From Marsupella aquatica (Eukaryota; Marchantiophyta), in contig OZ316899.1 of assembly GCA_973895155.1 (NCBI GenBank), forward strand, positions 4,712,001-4,776,000: 64,000 nucleotides of DNA. Reading direction: 5' to 3'. The notes below the pieces were generated by a model. The model saw nothing but the letters and a program-made list of their open reading frames with translations. It made no database searches and was not told the origin of the DNA. Both the position numbers and the translations under genes were made by a program. Numbering within the stretch: position 1 is the stretch's first letter; every line of letters starts with the position of its first letter. This document shows positions 47,401-58,192 of the stretch, in pieces.

Positions 47401-50400
47401 TTACGGTTTAAAACAGTCGGCCAGAATGTGTACCAAAGGTTCCACTACGCTCTTTTAAACACTGGTTTCACAAGCACTAGCGCTGACTCTAATATCTAAG
47501 TCTTACACAAAGAATTAGCTTTTCTTTTCCTCGCATTATATATGTCGATCACACCATTCACTGGCAAGCAGTACAGTGAATTTTCCGCTACCTTAAGGGC
47601 ACTCAACACTATTACTTGCAGTACAAACAATCAGATATTTTCTGATGCATCCTACGGCGACGACATCGACTCCTGGAAGTTTACCTGCAGATTTTGTTTT
47701 CTACTGGCATGGGGAGCAATCAGTTGGTCGAGCCGGAAACAAAAGTCGGTGGTCCTTTCCAGCACCGAGTCAGAGTACATTGCAATGACGAAAGCCTGCA
47801 CTGAGGCAATGTGGCTTCGACGTTTGATGTTAGTGATTGGCTTCGGCCAAAAGATCACGGAAAATGGTGTGACAATCCGACTGCTATTACTCTGGTTCAT
47901 GCTTCCAACACTATGATCGACCTAGTCATATAGATATCCAGTATCATTTCATCAAGGATCAATTTCCAGTGGTGAGATCAAGATACTCTACATTCCGACC
48001 ATAGATATGACTGCTGATATTTTTACTAAGGATCTACAAAATGGACCTCACCAAAAGAATACAAGATCTCTAGGATTAACAACTTCCACTGATATAAATG
48101 ATGACTTGTTAACATGAAAGTGAGTTTTTAGGGTTTAGGGTTCATAAACTAGTACACTTTAACTATTCATCCTGTTAGTCAGTGTGTTAGTTAGTCAATC
48201 CTAGTAGTGCTCACATGGATTGATACCCACTAGATTTACTTGATTCCTGTTGAATAGTTCTATCCCCTAGATCTATTTAGTGCGTCTGCATATTCTTATA
48301 GATATATATGAACTGACACACTTCTAGATTCACCTTCAGGTGATACAGAGAGAGGCACACCTGTTCAGCGTGACAATTAGCGTAGTCGTTCTCTCTACTC
48401 AAACTAGGAACATCGTATCGGCTTTACTGTTGTCAATCAATCTATCTGACTTCAATCGCGCACAATCATTCTTTCTTTTGTATTAACAATTTCACAATAC
48501 TAAACCACAGTTGCCCACGAAAGAGAATAGCAAATTTCTTCTTCTAAAAGGGCATCTTATTTCATGAACACGTGAAGTTCTTCAAAGCTGGAAAATTTAT
48601 ACCACACCCAAATTCGAACTATACCCAAATTTCCTAAATCTCAAAAACCTCCCGAGATAAACTCGCTTCTCACATGGCTTCAGATAAATTTCTCCACCCT
48701 TGTCTCACTGGACCCATCCTCCTCTTAGGGGTTGATAGCATCATACCCCTTCACTTGCCTGTCATGGTGTATACTCTTCTAAGGCGCTTGGTACGATCAT
48801 CAGTTGCCTATCATGGTGGATACTCCCTCGTTTCAACCCACACACGACGCTCTCTATACTTCCACATAGTCCAACAACTAGTGGCCAAACCCGGAAGAAC
48901 CAACCTAAAATGGGAGGCCATATGGTTACAATTCGACCCCAGCCAGTTATTGATCTCAACCAAAACTGCCACCTATGCTACTAAGTCTTATGACAATTGG
49001 TCTATTACTGGCTTTAGAAAGGCAATGCTTAAACATTCTCTCATATTGCAAAGTGGGTTTACCTTAACCTTCTGTCCAATGTAAAAAAGAACAACTAAGA
49101 TTCTGTGAAGCTTCTACATTTTAATACAAGCCCAACAAATTTAAGATTTTACTTCAAAATTTCAGGTCATGAATCCCAAGGGCTTTGCAAGTCAAGTATA
49201 TTTTTGGAGCACAATATATCCATGGAACGTTATGCATTGACTAACAAAGGTATGACCATGAATAATGGGACTTACCATGATTCGAATTGCCGAAGAGAAG
49301 TGAAAATTTCGGGTAGTATGAAATTAAGCAATGACCAAAGTTCTGAGAGGTTGTTTTGCAATGGAGTGCCAGTTAACAATAGTGAATTTTCAGTAGGAAT
49401 CATCTTCAGCTCCCGGATAAGCTTGCAATCAGAATTCTTTAGTCTGTGGCCCTGTTCAACATGACAGTCTTCTATTTTAGCAGTCGTAAGGACCGTTTTC
49501 ACAACCATGACATACGACGGGTAGGGAAAAACTGTAACCGTGAAGTACAATTTTAATATACCGAGATTTACCTCATCCACTATGACATATTTCCATTTTC
49601 GGCGACATAGATATCTCCGGTCATGAATGGCGACCTCATATGATGTGACAATGATGGGAAAATCTGAAGATATTGTTGAGGGCATAGACCTTCTAATCTC
49701 TCCCCTTTCATACTTGCTGCCATGATAAAGGAGTACGGGTAACGTTGGAGCCCACCTGCAGTCACATTTTCGGTCATAGCATTCACAAGCATTGCATAAG
49801 CTTCACGTTGTAGTAAAATTCTTCATCCCAATTTGTGTAGGACACATTCGCCACATTTCGATCCATCACACCACAGGATGAATAGTTTTTGAGCTTGCGG
49901 TGAATTTCTCAACATGTAAAATCAGTCAGTATACAACTAGAAGCCAATTGAGAAGGGAACTGTTGCGCATCACTGTAATCAGACAGAATTCAAGCGACAA
50001 CAAAAGCGTTCAGAGACAACCTTATAACCTCATCCACCCAATTAGATAGTGTAGACAGCGGAGCACACACGAGGAAAGGGCCATACATGCCTTTCCCCTT
50101 AAGATGAGCAAGCAGTCCGATTGCTTGGATTGTCTTACCGAGACCCATCTGGTCCGCAAGAATTCCGTTTAGCCCATTTTGCCAGAGTGAAATAAGCCAT
50201 TTTACACCCTTCAGCTGGTAAGATTTAAGTATACCACCTGTGAGAAAAGGTATGAGCTCCTTTTGCTCCCTAGATATGCTTTCGTTCTCAGTTGGAAAGT
50301 CTTCCCCACGTATACCAACATCTTCTTCATCATTGGAGAATGTGAAGGGAGTAGCTCTTGCGGGCCCTCGCTGATGCCTGCCACAAGCACTCAAAATCGT

Positions 50401-51259
50401 CAGTATGGAATATGCCCCTGCTGGACAATGAACAATGTTCTCTCACTTTTGATTGATCCGAACGACCACTTAAGGGCTCAATTCGCGAAGCTTAGAAGTA
50501 CGCTTACTCTGACGCCTGCAACTTTGTTTTTATCTCCATGAGCCTCAATGCCAATTCTTTGAATGTGGATAGACCCCAACTCTAGGTTCTGTTCGCGATT
50601 TATTAACTTCCACGCCTCCTTTAGATCTCTTCTGAAGTCTGATTGGCGACATAAGATGACCATGTTTCAAGGGAAAATTGGAAACGAGCAACTGGCATAA
50701 AAGCAAACAAACTCCAGCCATAGCAACAATGCTACAGGTCGTCATTGTTGAAGCATGCCTTGAAGTAGCCTTCGTCCCAAACCCACACCATCTTTCTTTA
50801 AAGTTCATTTTATAATTGCATTTGATGTCGCCATATCAGACCCCAATCAGCACCAATGCCAGCAGGCCAGTCGGTGATAGGACGGAGAAAAAGACGTTAT
50901 CTACATCAGATTCCGTAAACCATCGTGCAAATAAAATGATCAACCGTAACTGATCCATGGAAAAGGAACACGATTGTCACGCGGAAACCAGAATCGACTA
51001 TTGCCTTCAAATCACAAATTCGGACAAATTCTAATACAATTCACGCAGCTAAATTGACACGGAAGCCTCTCCATACCAATTCTATATTATCCATTTTCTC
51101 GAGGAGAAACTCCGAGTATAACTGAGTCTGACTTAAAAGGGCATCCAGTTTCTTGTACATTGAATCCCCCAGTATCGAATATCGAGAATGAGAAGAATTC
51201 ACTTTCAATGGAACATCTTTCGCCATCTCCACTTCCAGTGATCTCTTGTGAGGCCTCAT
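41433..51259 (-). CDS. DDM1: DDM1/HELLS-type SNF2 chromatin remodeller, 5' part of the gene
   Basis: Six exons are placed: 51,259-51,077; 50,377-50,021; 49,755-49,572; 49,451-49,276; 42,451-42,382; 41,619-41,433. Exon 1 has [19 protein letters not shown], typical of the plant DDM1 N-terminus. Exon 2 has [20 protein letters not shown] and the Walker A motif [10 protein letters not shown]. Exon 3 has [11 protein letters not shown]. The exon 3/4 junction forms DEGH (box II), followed by [20 protein letters not shown]. Exon 6 has [19 protein letters not shown]. In plants this ATPase moves nucleosomes so that transposons can be methylated and silenced. Exons between 51,077 and 50,377 are probable but not placed. 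The second RecA-like lobe (helicase C) is not visible to the left, so the gene is incomplete in this window. The start at 51,259 is the first Met of exon 1 and may not be the true start. Confidence 0.85.
41620..42381 (-). other. GC-AG intron in the DDM1-like gene
   Basis: To keep the frame and the alignment (QRME|VITKLH), exon 5 must end at GAG and the intron must begin GCATGT at 42,381. It ends GTGCAG at 41,620. The nearby GT (GCAT|GTATTT) gives the wrong phase. GC-AG introns are a known minority class in plants. Confidence 0.6.
44081..44092 (+). promoter_or_regulatory. primer-binding site of the intronic copia element
   Basis: TGGTATCAGAGC, one of the most conserved copia signals, directly after the 5' LTR. 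Confidence 0.9.
44376..45300 (+). pseudogene. gag of the intronic copia element
   Basis: Starts near 44,376 with [20 protein letters not shown], the plant copia gag opening. It then runs through several frames ([19 protein letters not shown] type blocks near 44,640) to a CCHC knuckle [13 protein letters not shown] at about 45,214-45,252. At least three frame breaks were seen. Confidence 0.7.
45380..47916 (+). pseudogene. pol of the intronic copia element
   Basis: Protease with an intact D-S-G-A site ([14 protein letters not shown], about 45,382). Pre-integrase [20 protein letters not shown] (about 45,718). Integrase fragment LRSDNGGE, then APHTPEQNG (about 46,090-46,190). RT: 46,733-47,458, with [32 protein letters not shown] and IYGLKQSA. 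RNase H: 47,600-47,916, with [20 protein letters not shown] and [19 protein letters not shown]. The YVDD region between IYGLKQS and RNase H is largely deleted near 47,470-47,560, so the element cannot move by itself. Confidence 0.85.
48502..49275 (-). other. remaining right part of the large DDM1 intron
   Basis: Intron sequence between the copia element and exon 4. One plus-strand ORF (48,674-49,084) shows no recognisable domain and is probably chance. Confidence 0.5.
49276..50377 (-). other. ATPase-lobe exons of the DDM1-like gene
   Basis: Three exons with canonical splice sites: donor AG|GTTGTC at 50,021/50,020, acceptor CTGCAG| before 49,755; donor GAG|GTAAAT at 49,572, acceptor AACAG| before 49,451; donor ATG|GTAAGT at 49,276. 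Reading phases join correctly across each junction. No stop or frameshift is present in these exons, so the coding part appears intact. Confidence 0.85.
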
Positions 51260-52876
51260 CTCGAGGCGAGCATTAACAACAGTTCAATTTTCCTGCAACC
51301 AAGCATTTTGCCAACGGACAAATTCAGAAGCAAAAGCTGTTGCCAAGTTAGTTACGCCCTTAAGTTCGCATGGACTTTGTTTCAGGCCGTTTCGAGGCAA
51401 AAACTTTGTATTAGACAGTTTATCTCAATCCGAATAGGAAATGTAGAGGGTCCTTTGAATGTGATTGAATGTGATTGAATGTAATCTGCACCCACCTCAA
51501 AACTATACGGCCGATTTAGTAATAGAAAAGTCTCCATGTCCTAAAACTGAACCGACACCCTGAGTCGATAATATTATCCCAATTATGAGCCAGACAACGA
51601 CTGGCCCCAAAAGAAAGTTCTCCAAATTTAGATCACAGAGCCGGATTTAGCATTTTTATAATTTGATATTCGATACACAATATTGTGACGGTCACTTTGC
51701 ATCCTCTAGTCTATTTCTGGTCGATTTAAGGATTCCACACTACTTCCCCCCCCCCCCCCCCCCCCCCACCGCCCCGTTAGCCATTGACAAAACAACTTCT
51801 TCAGCTTCTGCGCCTCTGCCTCTTTCAGATACGTCCCTCGTGAAAGACTTCTGTAAGGTCTGGTAGCGCGACACATCAATGATGGACTTCTGTATTGAAA
51901 ATTCCTAGAAAAATTAATCAGAAAAGCTTCGGAAGTAATGATTCTAACAGTGGAACGACATTGAACTGGACAACACTCTGCAATCAAACATTTGCAGTAG
52001 ACACTCTCGACACTAACCGATTGCACTTTTTGCCCTGACGAATACACGCCCGGAGCGATATCGCATGACAATAAGAAATGAATGCTTCAAAGTTTAGAAC
52101 GTGTGAAGAGTAACCAATCGTCGCCCGTGAGAAGACTACGCCTTATTTGGAGCGCTATTGCAAAATTCTGCCCCGGAAATTCGTTCATAAAATAAGGAGG
52201 GAACGGGTGTCAATCGTCAAAAACCTGAACTTTGGTTCTACTCACGAACATAATCGTATCTTTAGGAGTGTCTGAACCCTTGCTCAATATCAAGGAAGCA
52301 TGCGAAACTCATGTAACACGAAACAACCTATAAAAAGAGCGGAAAAGTTATCACGCGAGTCTGACACAGTAACGGGTCATTGGCCTAACTTCAGTTCAAT
52401 ATTTCAACGGGTATCACTACCAAGCGAGCAATGGGGAAAGTTTAAAGTCACTCGGTCATCAAGTTCAGATCCACCTCAAATGTACAAATGGACTAATGAG
52501 CCCATGATAGGCTGCCCCAGGGTGACATAGCGGGTCATTGTGACTTGCGAATAAACAGGAAAAAATTTACTCTCATGAGCAAAAATTTATTCACATGACC
52601 CCTAATTTGTTTATCTCCAACTGCCTCCCTAACAAGAATCTGGTTAATAACAAACATTTTTGGGACTCCTCATGTTGATAGCAAACTCGCTAGCCATGTG
52701 GAATCATAAAAAAACACACAAAAATATAAAAGGCAGCAAAAAGCAAAAGAAATTTAAAATCACTAGTGTCCCGCTAACAACTCTCATCGCTAACAAAATT
52801 CCTGTTTGCTCGCATTATACAATACCATGTGACAGCCATTGTGGTATACAAGGGGGGGTTATTTGGTTTGAAGTAG
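51260..52876. other. upstream region of the DDM1-like gene
   Basis: Probable 5' UTR/promoter region. It holds a threefold TGAATGTGAT tandem (about 51,455-51,482) and a 22-nt C run (51,746-51,767). No gene was recognised. The minus-strand ORF across the C run has no domain. Confidence 0.4.
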
Positions 52877-53745
52877 TGTCACGTCGTCATCCTAGGCCTT
52901 AACCCAGGCTTTGGCTTAGACAGGCACATCCTTTATAAATATGAGGGTTCGGGCAGGGAGGGACGCACGAAATGCTCCTAATTCACGTAAACTAGCGCTA
53001 AGTGAGCTTACTGTTATGTACAGACACCTCCTAGGTATAGTTTGTGTTCCGCCGCCGGAACGTACTTTAGTCGACACGGGGTCGACCCCGGCTCACGGAC
53101 TTCTAAGCCTTCGTGTTACCACCTTCGATCCGGATCCGTTAGTACAAGAGCTCAACCCGGGCTCGCAACCCCGTACCCGTATCCTGCACCCCGTGCACGG
53201 TTGGCATAACGTGTTCGGCCCGGCATTGATACTTGCACACGAGACTCATACATGCATACATACATAACAGAAATCTCGATTACACGAAGGAATTTAAGGA
53301 GAAAGGATTTCATTCATTCATGATCATACACTTTACGATTGGTTGACCCGACACCTCGTGAACGACCGGGCCCAAGGCCAAGGAGTATACACTACAACGG
53401 AGCCCGGCTCCGCACTCGCCCAACGAGCTTAGTCGTATACCCTCCCCTTGGTACTCCAGTACTTCACCGAGTTTGGGACTCCCCGTGCGTACTGCGAATG
53501 GCCAACTTCTGAGTCTAAAATCCCCCTCCCTAACCTCTACTAGGGGGGCCGCTAAATACTAAGGGCTGAGGACCGGCCTGGCCTCGTGCCCGAATCTACG
53601 CTAACTTATATCCCTACTAAGCTGGTGCTTACTTGTCCTATTAGTCTAACCTATTCTACACAGGCTGGCTAATGTGTCAGCGCCGCTATCTTCTGGCCGG
53701 CACTTGTCCTACCAGCCTGTTTTAGCTACTCCTAAGTCTATTCTA
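52877..53745 (-). mobile_element. LTR-like tail of gag-like element F
   Basis: On the minus strand this follows the element F coding region and ends GTGACA at 52,877, exactly as the solo LTR ends at 18,125. Shared blocks: GCACGGGGAGTCCC (about 53,490-53,477), a C/G-run hairpin after TATTTAG (about 53,560-53,520), and CTTAGAAGTCC with GTACGTTCCGGCGG near 53,100-53,060. The LTR start was not set. Confidence 0.6.
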
Positions 53746-56232
53746 AGCCTAATCCTCCGCTAATGTCTGGTGCGCTTGCCAGAGCCGTCCAAGTGGGAGC
53801 GGCCATCCCGCTGCCTATGGAGTCTGTCGTTGTCCGCCTTGAGGAGCTGGACTTGGTCCAGAGAGATTTGTTTTCTCGCTTCACCGCGTCCGTCTCCTCA
53901 ACTGCCTCCTGGCATGCCTCTTCCAGTTGTTGGGCGTTGCTCGTCAGCTTGTCCACCACCTGGGTCTGTTTCCCGGCTTCGGCTTGAAGCCGTGCCACTT
54001 CGGCCTGTAGGGTGGCAATCTTCGCAGTGTCACGCTGGGCCCGCTCTTCGGCCTCCTCTAGGTCTTTCTGCTAGATGATAGTTTGGTTTTTCAAACTGTC
54101 AACCTGGGTCCGGAGCCGTGCAATCTCGGCCTCCTTCCCGGCTTTAGCTTGTTCGGACAAGGCGGTAAGGGCATGCGCATTTGCTAACAACTCATTGGCG
54201 GTTGCAACCTTGGGTTGTAGTTGCAGAAGCTCAACCTCTTGAGCTGCAACTTCATCCTTTAGGTACACGGATTCAACCCGATACCGCTCTATCCGCTGAA
54301 GGGCCTCCGACTGAGCCCGACCTGCTTTTACTGTGGTAACCAACTCCTAATTGAAGAAGTAGGCTACCTTTCGAGCCATGAACTCCCCGGTATCCCGGGC
54401 TATCTGTTGGGAGAAATCTCCCAAAAGCCCATTTAGAAATGTACTCGGTACGAAGAGTTCCGGGTGGTCCAGGTTATGCTCGTCTGGAGTTGGGCACGGG
54501 CAGACGTTAACTCGCGTGGGAGTCGGGGTAGTGATATCCAGCCCTGGGGATGTAGTGTTGGAAGGGGCTGGAGTGTCCTCCTCCACCATCGGGCCGTCCT
54601 CTAGAATAGCCACTGGTGGGTCTTCTGGACCTTCGGGCTCGGGCAAGGCCTCCACCGCCCCAACTTTTGCACCAGGCCCCGCCTGGTTCATTGCGGCTAA
54701 GGTTGCAATCACTGCCTCTTCCGGTACTTCTTCGGCCACGGCTACCGCTACCTGTGGAGGTTGGATGGGTGAGGCCTGCATCGCCGCCGGACTTCAGGCC
54801 TTGGGCTGAGACCGTCTCTCCAAGGCCGGGAAGATCCACTTAGTCGGGACCAACTTAGTTACGTTGACTCGGGGAAGGGTTTGTCGATCAAACCGGGCGT
54901 ACCGCTCAAGAATGATCTCGATGTGGCTGGCAAAATATGCCTTCCTGCCAATGTATAGCGACTTCCGTTGTCACTCCATCTCTTCATGGAACTTCTTAGC
55001 AAAGTACAAAGCCCACTTCCTGGGTCGATAGTTCTTGACCTGGATAACCTGGGCAGCGGAGATCTCACCCTGGGGTTCCATCATGTGGAGGGCGTACCTT
55101 TGGAACTCCAGCCGCTCAGCTATCTCGGGGATGAGGCAGGTCCTCATCACAAACCCGTTGTCCACTGACCCCTCGGAGGGAAAACTCGAGGATTGGTATT
55201 TGGCTCCCTTGCCCCCGGGAGCCCGTGATTTGACTCGGTGATCGCCCTTGAGTAGCCCAAAGATCATCCTGAGCCGTTCCTCTATGAGGGACATATTCCT
55301 CCCCCGCAGCCGAGTATGCTGACGGACGTCATCATAATTCTTGACGAACTCCGTCATGTCCTCCCCGTAGTATCTGCAGGTGTTCCAGGGGAGAGAGGCG
55401 AGGTGCTCGAACCCCTGAGTCTTCAAGTACATCGCATGTTTGGGGTGGAGGATGTTCTTATGCACGTTTTCCCCCATACGGTGCATTGCTACCTTGGTCG
55501 CGGCTACCGTGGCCATGGGTAGCCCGGATATAGCTGCAGGTTCCTTCCTCTTCCTTCCTCGAGACTGGCTCGGGGAGGGTGACACCTCCCCATCCTCTAG
55601 ATCGGGTGTAGGTAGTGCCACCGCCGTTAGTATTGGGGCCGGGGCGGTTATGGTCACCGTGTTGTCTGTTGGAGCCGCTACTCTGGTCCGGGCCTGGGGA
55701 AGGGGCGATGTAGTGCTGGCTCCCTGGGTACTTACTCCTCTAGGCCACCTGAGCAGGGGTAAGGTAGCCTCTTTGTCGTCGCTGAGGTCCACAGCGTTGA
55801 TGACGGATCTCACCTGTAGGGGCGGGGGTTGGCTAAACTGAGGCGGAGCCTGAGCCTGAGCTGGTGTTGGTGCAGGCACGGCTGGGCTGGCACCGTGGTC
55901 GATGGTGTGGTTGTCATGAAATTCTGTAGGTGCCGGTAGAGGTTTTCTAACGCAAGTGTAGGCGCCCTTGTAGATCGGGTAGCGCTGGACTTGTTGTTGA
56001 TGATTTCTCGGACCCGAGTGGGGATGTGGTCAAAGTGGTGCCGCCGCTGTAAGTCGATCATGCCCGGGATATTGAAGACCTCGTCTGGGAGCCAAAGCAA
56101 TGCCTCCCAGAAGCCGATATATTTGCCTCCGTCGAAGAAGTACCCTGATATTTCTTTGAGTCGGTAAAGCTCGCTCTGGGACGGGTAATCAAAGTTAAGG
56201 AGATAGTGATGGCGGCCGGGGTATTTACATAA
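53746..56232 (-). pseudogene. gag-like element F
   Basis: Minus-strand counterpart of element C with the same order. N-terminal module FFDGGKYIGFWEALLWLPDE and FDHIPTRV (56,130-56,000); linker with VINAVDLSDDKEA (about 55,800); core module (ILHPKHAMYLKTQGFEHLAS, LPWNTCRYY, MTEFVKNYD, RLRGRNMSLIEERLRMIFGL, 55,500-55,250); APGGKGAKYQSSSFPSEGSV; KWALYFAKKFHEEME; and a long coiled coil (54,343-53,750). The 302-codon frame 55,879-54,971 is open. Stops at 54,971 (TGA), 54,344 (TAG) and 54,071 (TAG), plus a shift near 55,880, break it. The extreme N-terminus is cut at about 56,232, where unrelated sequence starts. Confidence 0.75.
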
Positions 56233-56571
56233 GACAAGAAATAGGAAAACAGGAAACCCAAAACAGGAAACGATGACAGGAAACAGGAAACCGAATATAG
56301 AAAACTTCAGCGAAGAATGCCCAAAAATTTTCTGGTGTGAACAAAGAACTTGACATTCAAAACAGGACGTTTAGAAGATTCAAGTCGAATGCACAAAAAA
56401 TGGTCAAGAATAGCGCCAGGCGCTCGTTTAATAAGCTTATGGGAACTGTACATTTAAAACCATTTTGACCGCTATCCGTTAGCGAATAGCAAATCCGTCC
56501 CAAAGAACAAAAACTCGTGTACAAGAAGATATCGAAGAACGTGCAGCGTGTCGGTTGGGCAAGTGATCACA
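56233..56571. other. junction segment with AGGAAAC repeats
   Basis: At 56,240-56,300 the unit ACAGGAAAC or AATAGGAAA recurs about five times. Beyond lies the first palindrome copy (56,411-56,425). No gene is visible. Confidence 0.5.
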
Positions 56572-56769
56572 CTAGTGCCTAGCGCTAGTCCTTTTGGTTG
56601 TGGAAGAACCGTTGTCGTCCTTGATGCCAGCCTTAGATGTGGTTGTGTTGGGAGTAAAACCGTTCTCACCATAAATGCCAAGGATGGCATTCTCCTCACA
56701 CCTCTTCGGCAGAGGCGGGTAACAACGAACCAAATCCAACCAATTTGCACATCTGACGCCAATCCACAA
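56572..56769 (-). CDS. small hypothetical ORF ending in a palindrome copy
   Basis: 65 codons with no recognised domain. Its last 30 residues resemble the end of the ORF at 57,118-57,537: both have GF-x-P, AGI, D-N, SST and RTSAR. The final codons and stop (T-S-A-R-H-stop) are encoded by the palindrome copy at 56,573-56,587. It may be a duplicated exon or chance ORF; expression is not shown. Confidence 0.3.
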   Translation of the reverse strand: MWIGVRCANWLDLVRCYPPLPKRCEENAILGIYGENGFTPNTTTSKAGIKDDNGSSTTKRTSARH

Positions 56770-57117
56770 TCCACGAAGTCTTGTGATAGAAAATTAATTT
56801 ACTAATATGGTAGCGCCAGGCGCTTACACAAGTTCAAAATGATCTGAGGTGTCCACCCCGTAAACCGAAGGATCGCAAAATTCAAAAAGCAATGTGCATT
56901 GCACATCCTATGCCTATCGCTTGATACTACCAAGATGGTAAACTAGCGTCACTTGTCAGATCTATAGACAAGCGATGACAAAAATGGCTAAGACATGTAT
57001 CAAATAATCTATAAGAGATAGATCAAATAAGCTGTAGCTATACGCAAGACACACCCTAAACTGAACTCATCAACACATTTTGCACACTACGCAATGTCCA
57101 TTGTGAAGGTGACCACA

Positions 57118-57537
57118 CTAGCGCCGGGCGCTAGTCCGCTCATTCGTAGATGAGCGACAATTGTCGTCGATTCCAGCTGCAAATCGGACTGAATCCGGAA
57201 CGAACCCATGCTCTTGGGTCCTGATGTAAGAGGCAGATGGACTTCGCTCGTCACCGCTTTGGGGAAACACGCCAGGAACGGTGGTACTATGGAAATCTAC
57301 ACGGCCAAGTTCTTCCTGTTTCCTCATTTCATCCTCCCGAGTTGGACTATGGGGAGGAGGTGGCCAGTGAACAGAAAACCTTTCCGCAAACCTCCTTGGC
57401 GGAGAATCCCTCAGCCACGGGATCAGCATTTCACCAGGACTAATCGCTTCATCTTGCGGAAGGTTGAAGCGGTTGCGGAAGGCACTTGTTTCTGACCATT
57501 CGAGCTGTTCAGTCACGGCAACCAAACTCTCTTCCAA
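57118..57537 (-). CDS. hypothetical ORF of 139 codons ending in a palindrome copy
   Basis: Starts MEESLVAVTEQLEWSETSAF. Hydrophilic, with a proline-rich centre (HWPPPPHSPTRE) and no known domain. The C-terminus T-S-A-R-R-stop is written by the perfect palindrome at 57,119-57,133. The similar ending of the ORF at 56,572-56,769 suggests a duplicated segment of about 100 bp around the palindrome. It could be an exon of a gene upstream or a non-gene. Confidence 0.35.
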   Translation of the reverse strand: MEESLVAVTEQLEWSETSAFRNRFNLPQDEAISPGEMLIPWLRDSPPRRFAERFSVHWPPPPHSPTREDEMRKQEELGRVDFHSTTVPGVFPQSGDERSPSASYIRTQEHGFVPDSVRFAAGIDDNCRSSTNERTSARR

Positions 57538-57960
57538 AATGATCGTAGTGTGTCTTTAAAAGTAGGTTGCAGAGATTCTCCGGGGATTATCCATGGCAGG
57601 TCAGCGGAAGATCTCGAACACAATCGAAAGTGGAAAGCACTATAAGATGATAATGGCGGATCACACTGAGAACTGATGCAATACAGGGCATTCAGGACTT
57701 AATCGCTCAAAGTTTATAGGGATTAGGGTGTAACCTCGTGGCGACCTTAACCGCCCACTCCATCCGGAAACGGTGGTAGCACCCTCAAACTCCCGTTATG
57801 GTCTAAAAAGGAAACGGTCGATTCAACATGAAACGGGCGTTTTCACCACACATGACCATCGCGGCAGACCAGACAAAATATTAACGAGAAATTTGACTGA
57901 CGTCATCCAGAAGGTACGGGAGTACCAATTACCAGCGTCATGGCCGTTATACAATTATAG

Positions 57961-58085
57961 TAGCGCCGGGCGCTACTATTATAATAGAAAGTGTACTTCG
58001 AGCGGACAATCCATGTTTACAACTGACATATAATATCTTTATTGTACAGTATTTCTGGCATACATTTGGGTAGCGCCCGGCGCTA
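57961..58085. repeat. two palindrome copies in the 3' flank of the ParB-MTase gene
   Basis: Perfect copies at 57,961-57,975 and 58,071-58,085, 110 bp apart, just downstream of the gene's last exon. Confidence 0.9.
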
Positions 58086-58192
58086 GCATAGTTGCACTAA
58101 AAAATACACCCAAATTAACAATAGAGATCCAAGTTAATCTGAGCACTCCGATTCACTGGATTCGGACCTGTCGGTAGATTCTGCCTCAATGT

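Larger units (their letters stand above)
43720..48496 (+). mobile_element. complete-ended copia element in the DDM1 intron
   Basis: 4,777 bp from TGTTAGAATAC to TTTCACA, flanked by the exact 5-bp duplication ATACT (43,715-43,719 and 48,497-48,501). 5' LTR 43,720-44,080; 3' LTR 48,107-48,496. The LTRs match over most of their length but differ by small indels, so the insertion is not very recent. It lies antisense to the gene inside the intron between exons 4 and 5 (49,275-42,452). Confidence 0.85.

Noticed and set aside
48674-49084. 136-codon plus-strand ORF in the DDM1 intron
   Set aside because: No domain, and it lies in intron sequence between a defined copia element and exon 4.
51706-52071. 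121-codon minus-strand ORF upstream of the DDM1-like gene
   Set aside because: It runs through a 22-nt C homopolymer (poly-Gly) and has no domain; more likely 5' flanking sequence.
21925-56232. Elements C (plus) and F (minus) as terminal inverted repeats of one 34-kb element
   Set aside because: They differ at roughly a quarter or more of residues, have different truncations, and enclose a DDM1-like gene and unrelated elements. Two independent insertions explain them better.
57773-58033. 86-codon plus-strand ORF in the 3' flank of the ParB-methyltransferase gene
   Set aside because: It has no domain and spans a palindrome copy; it is probably chance.
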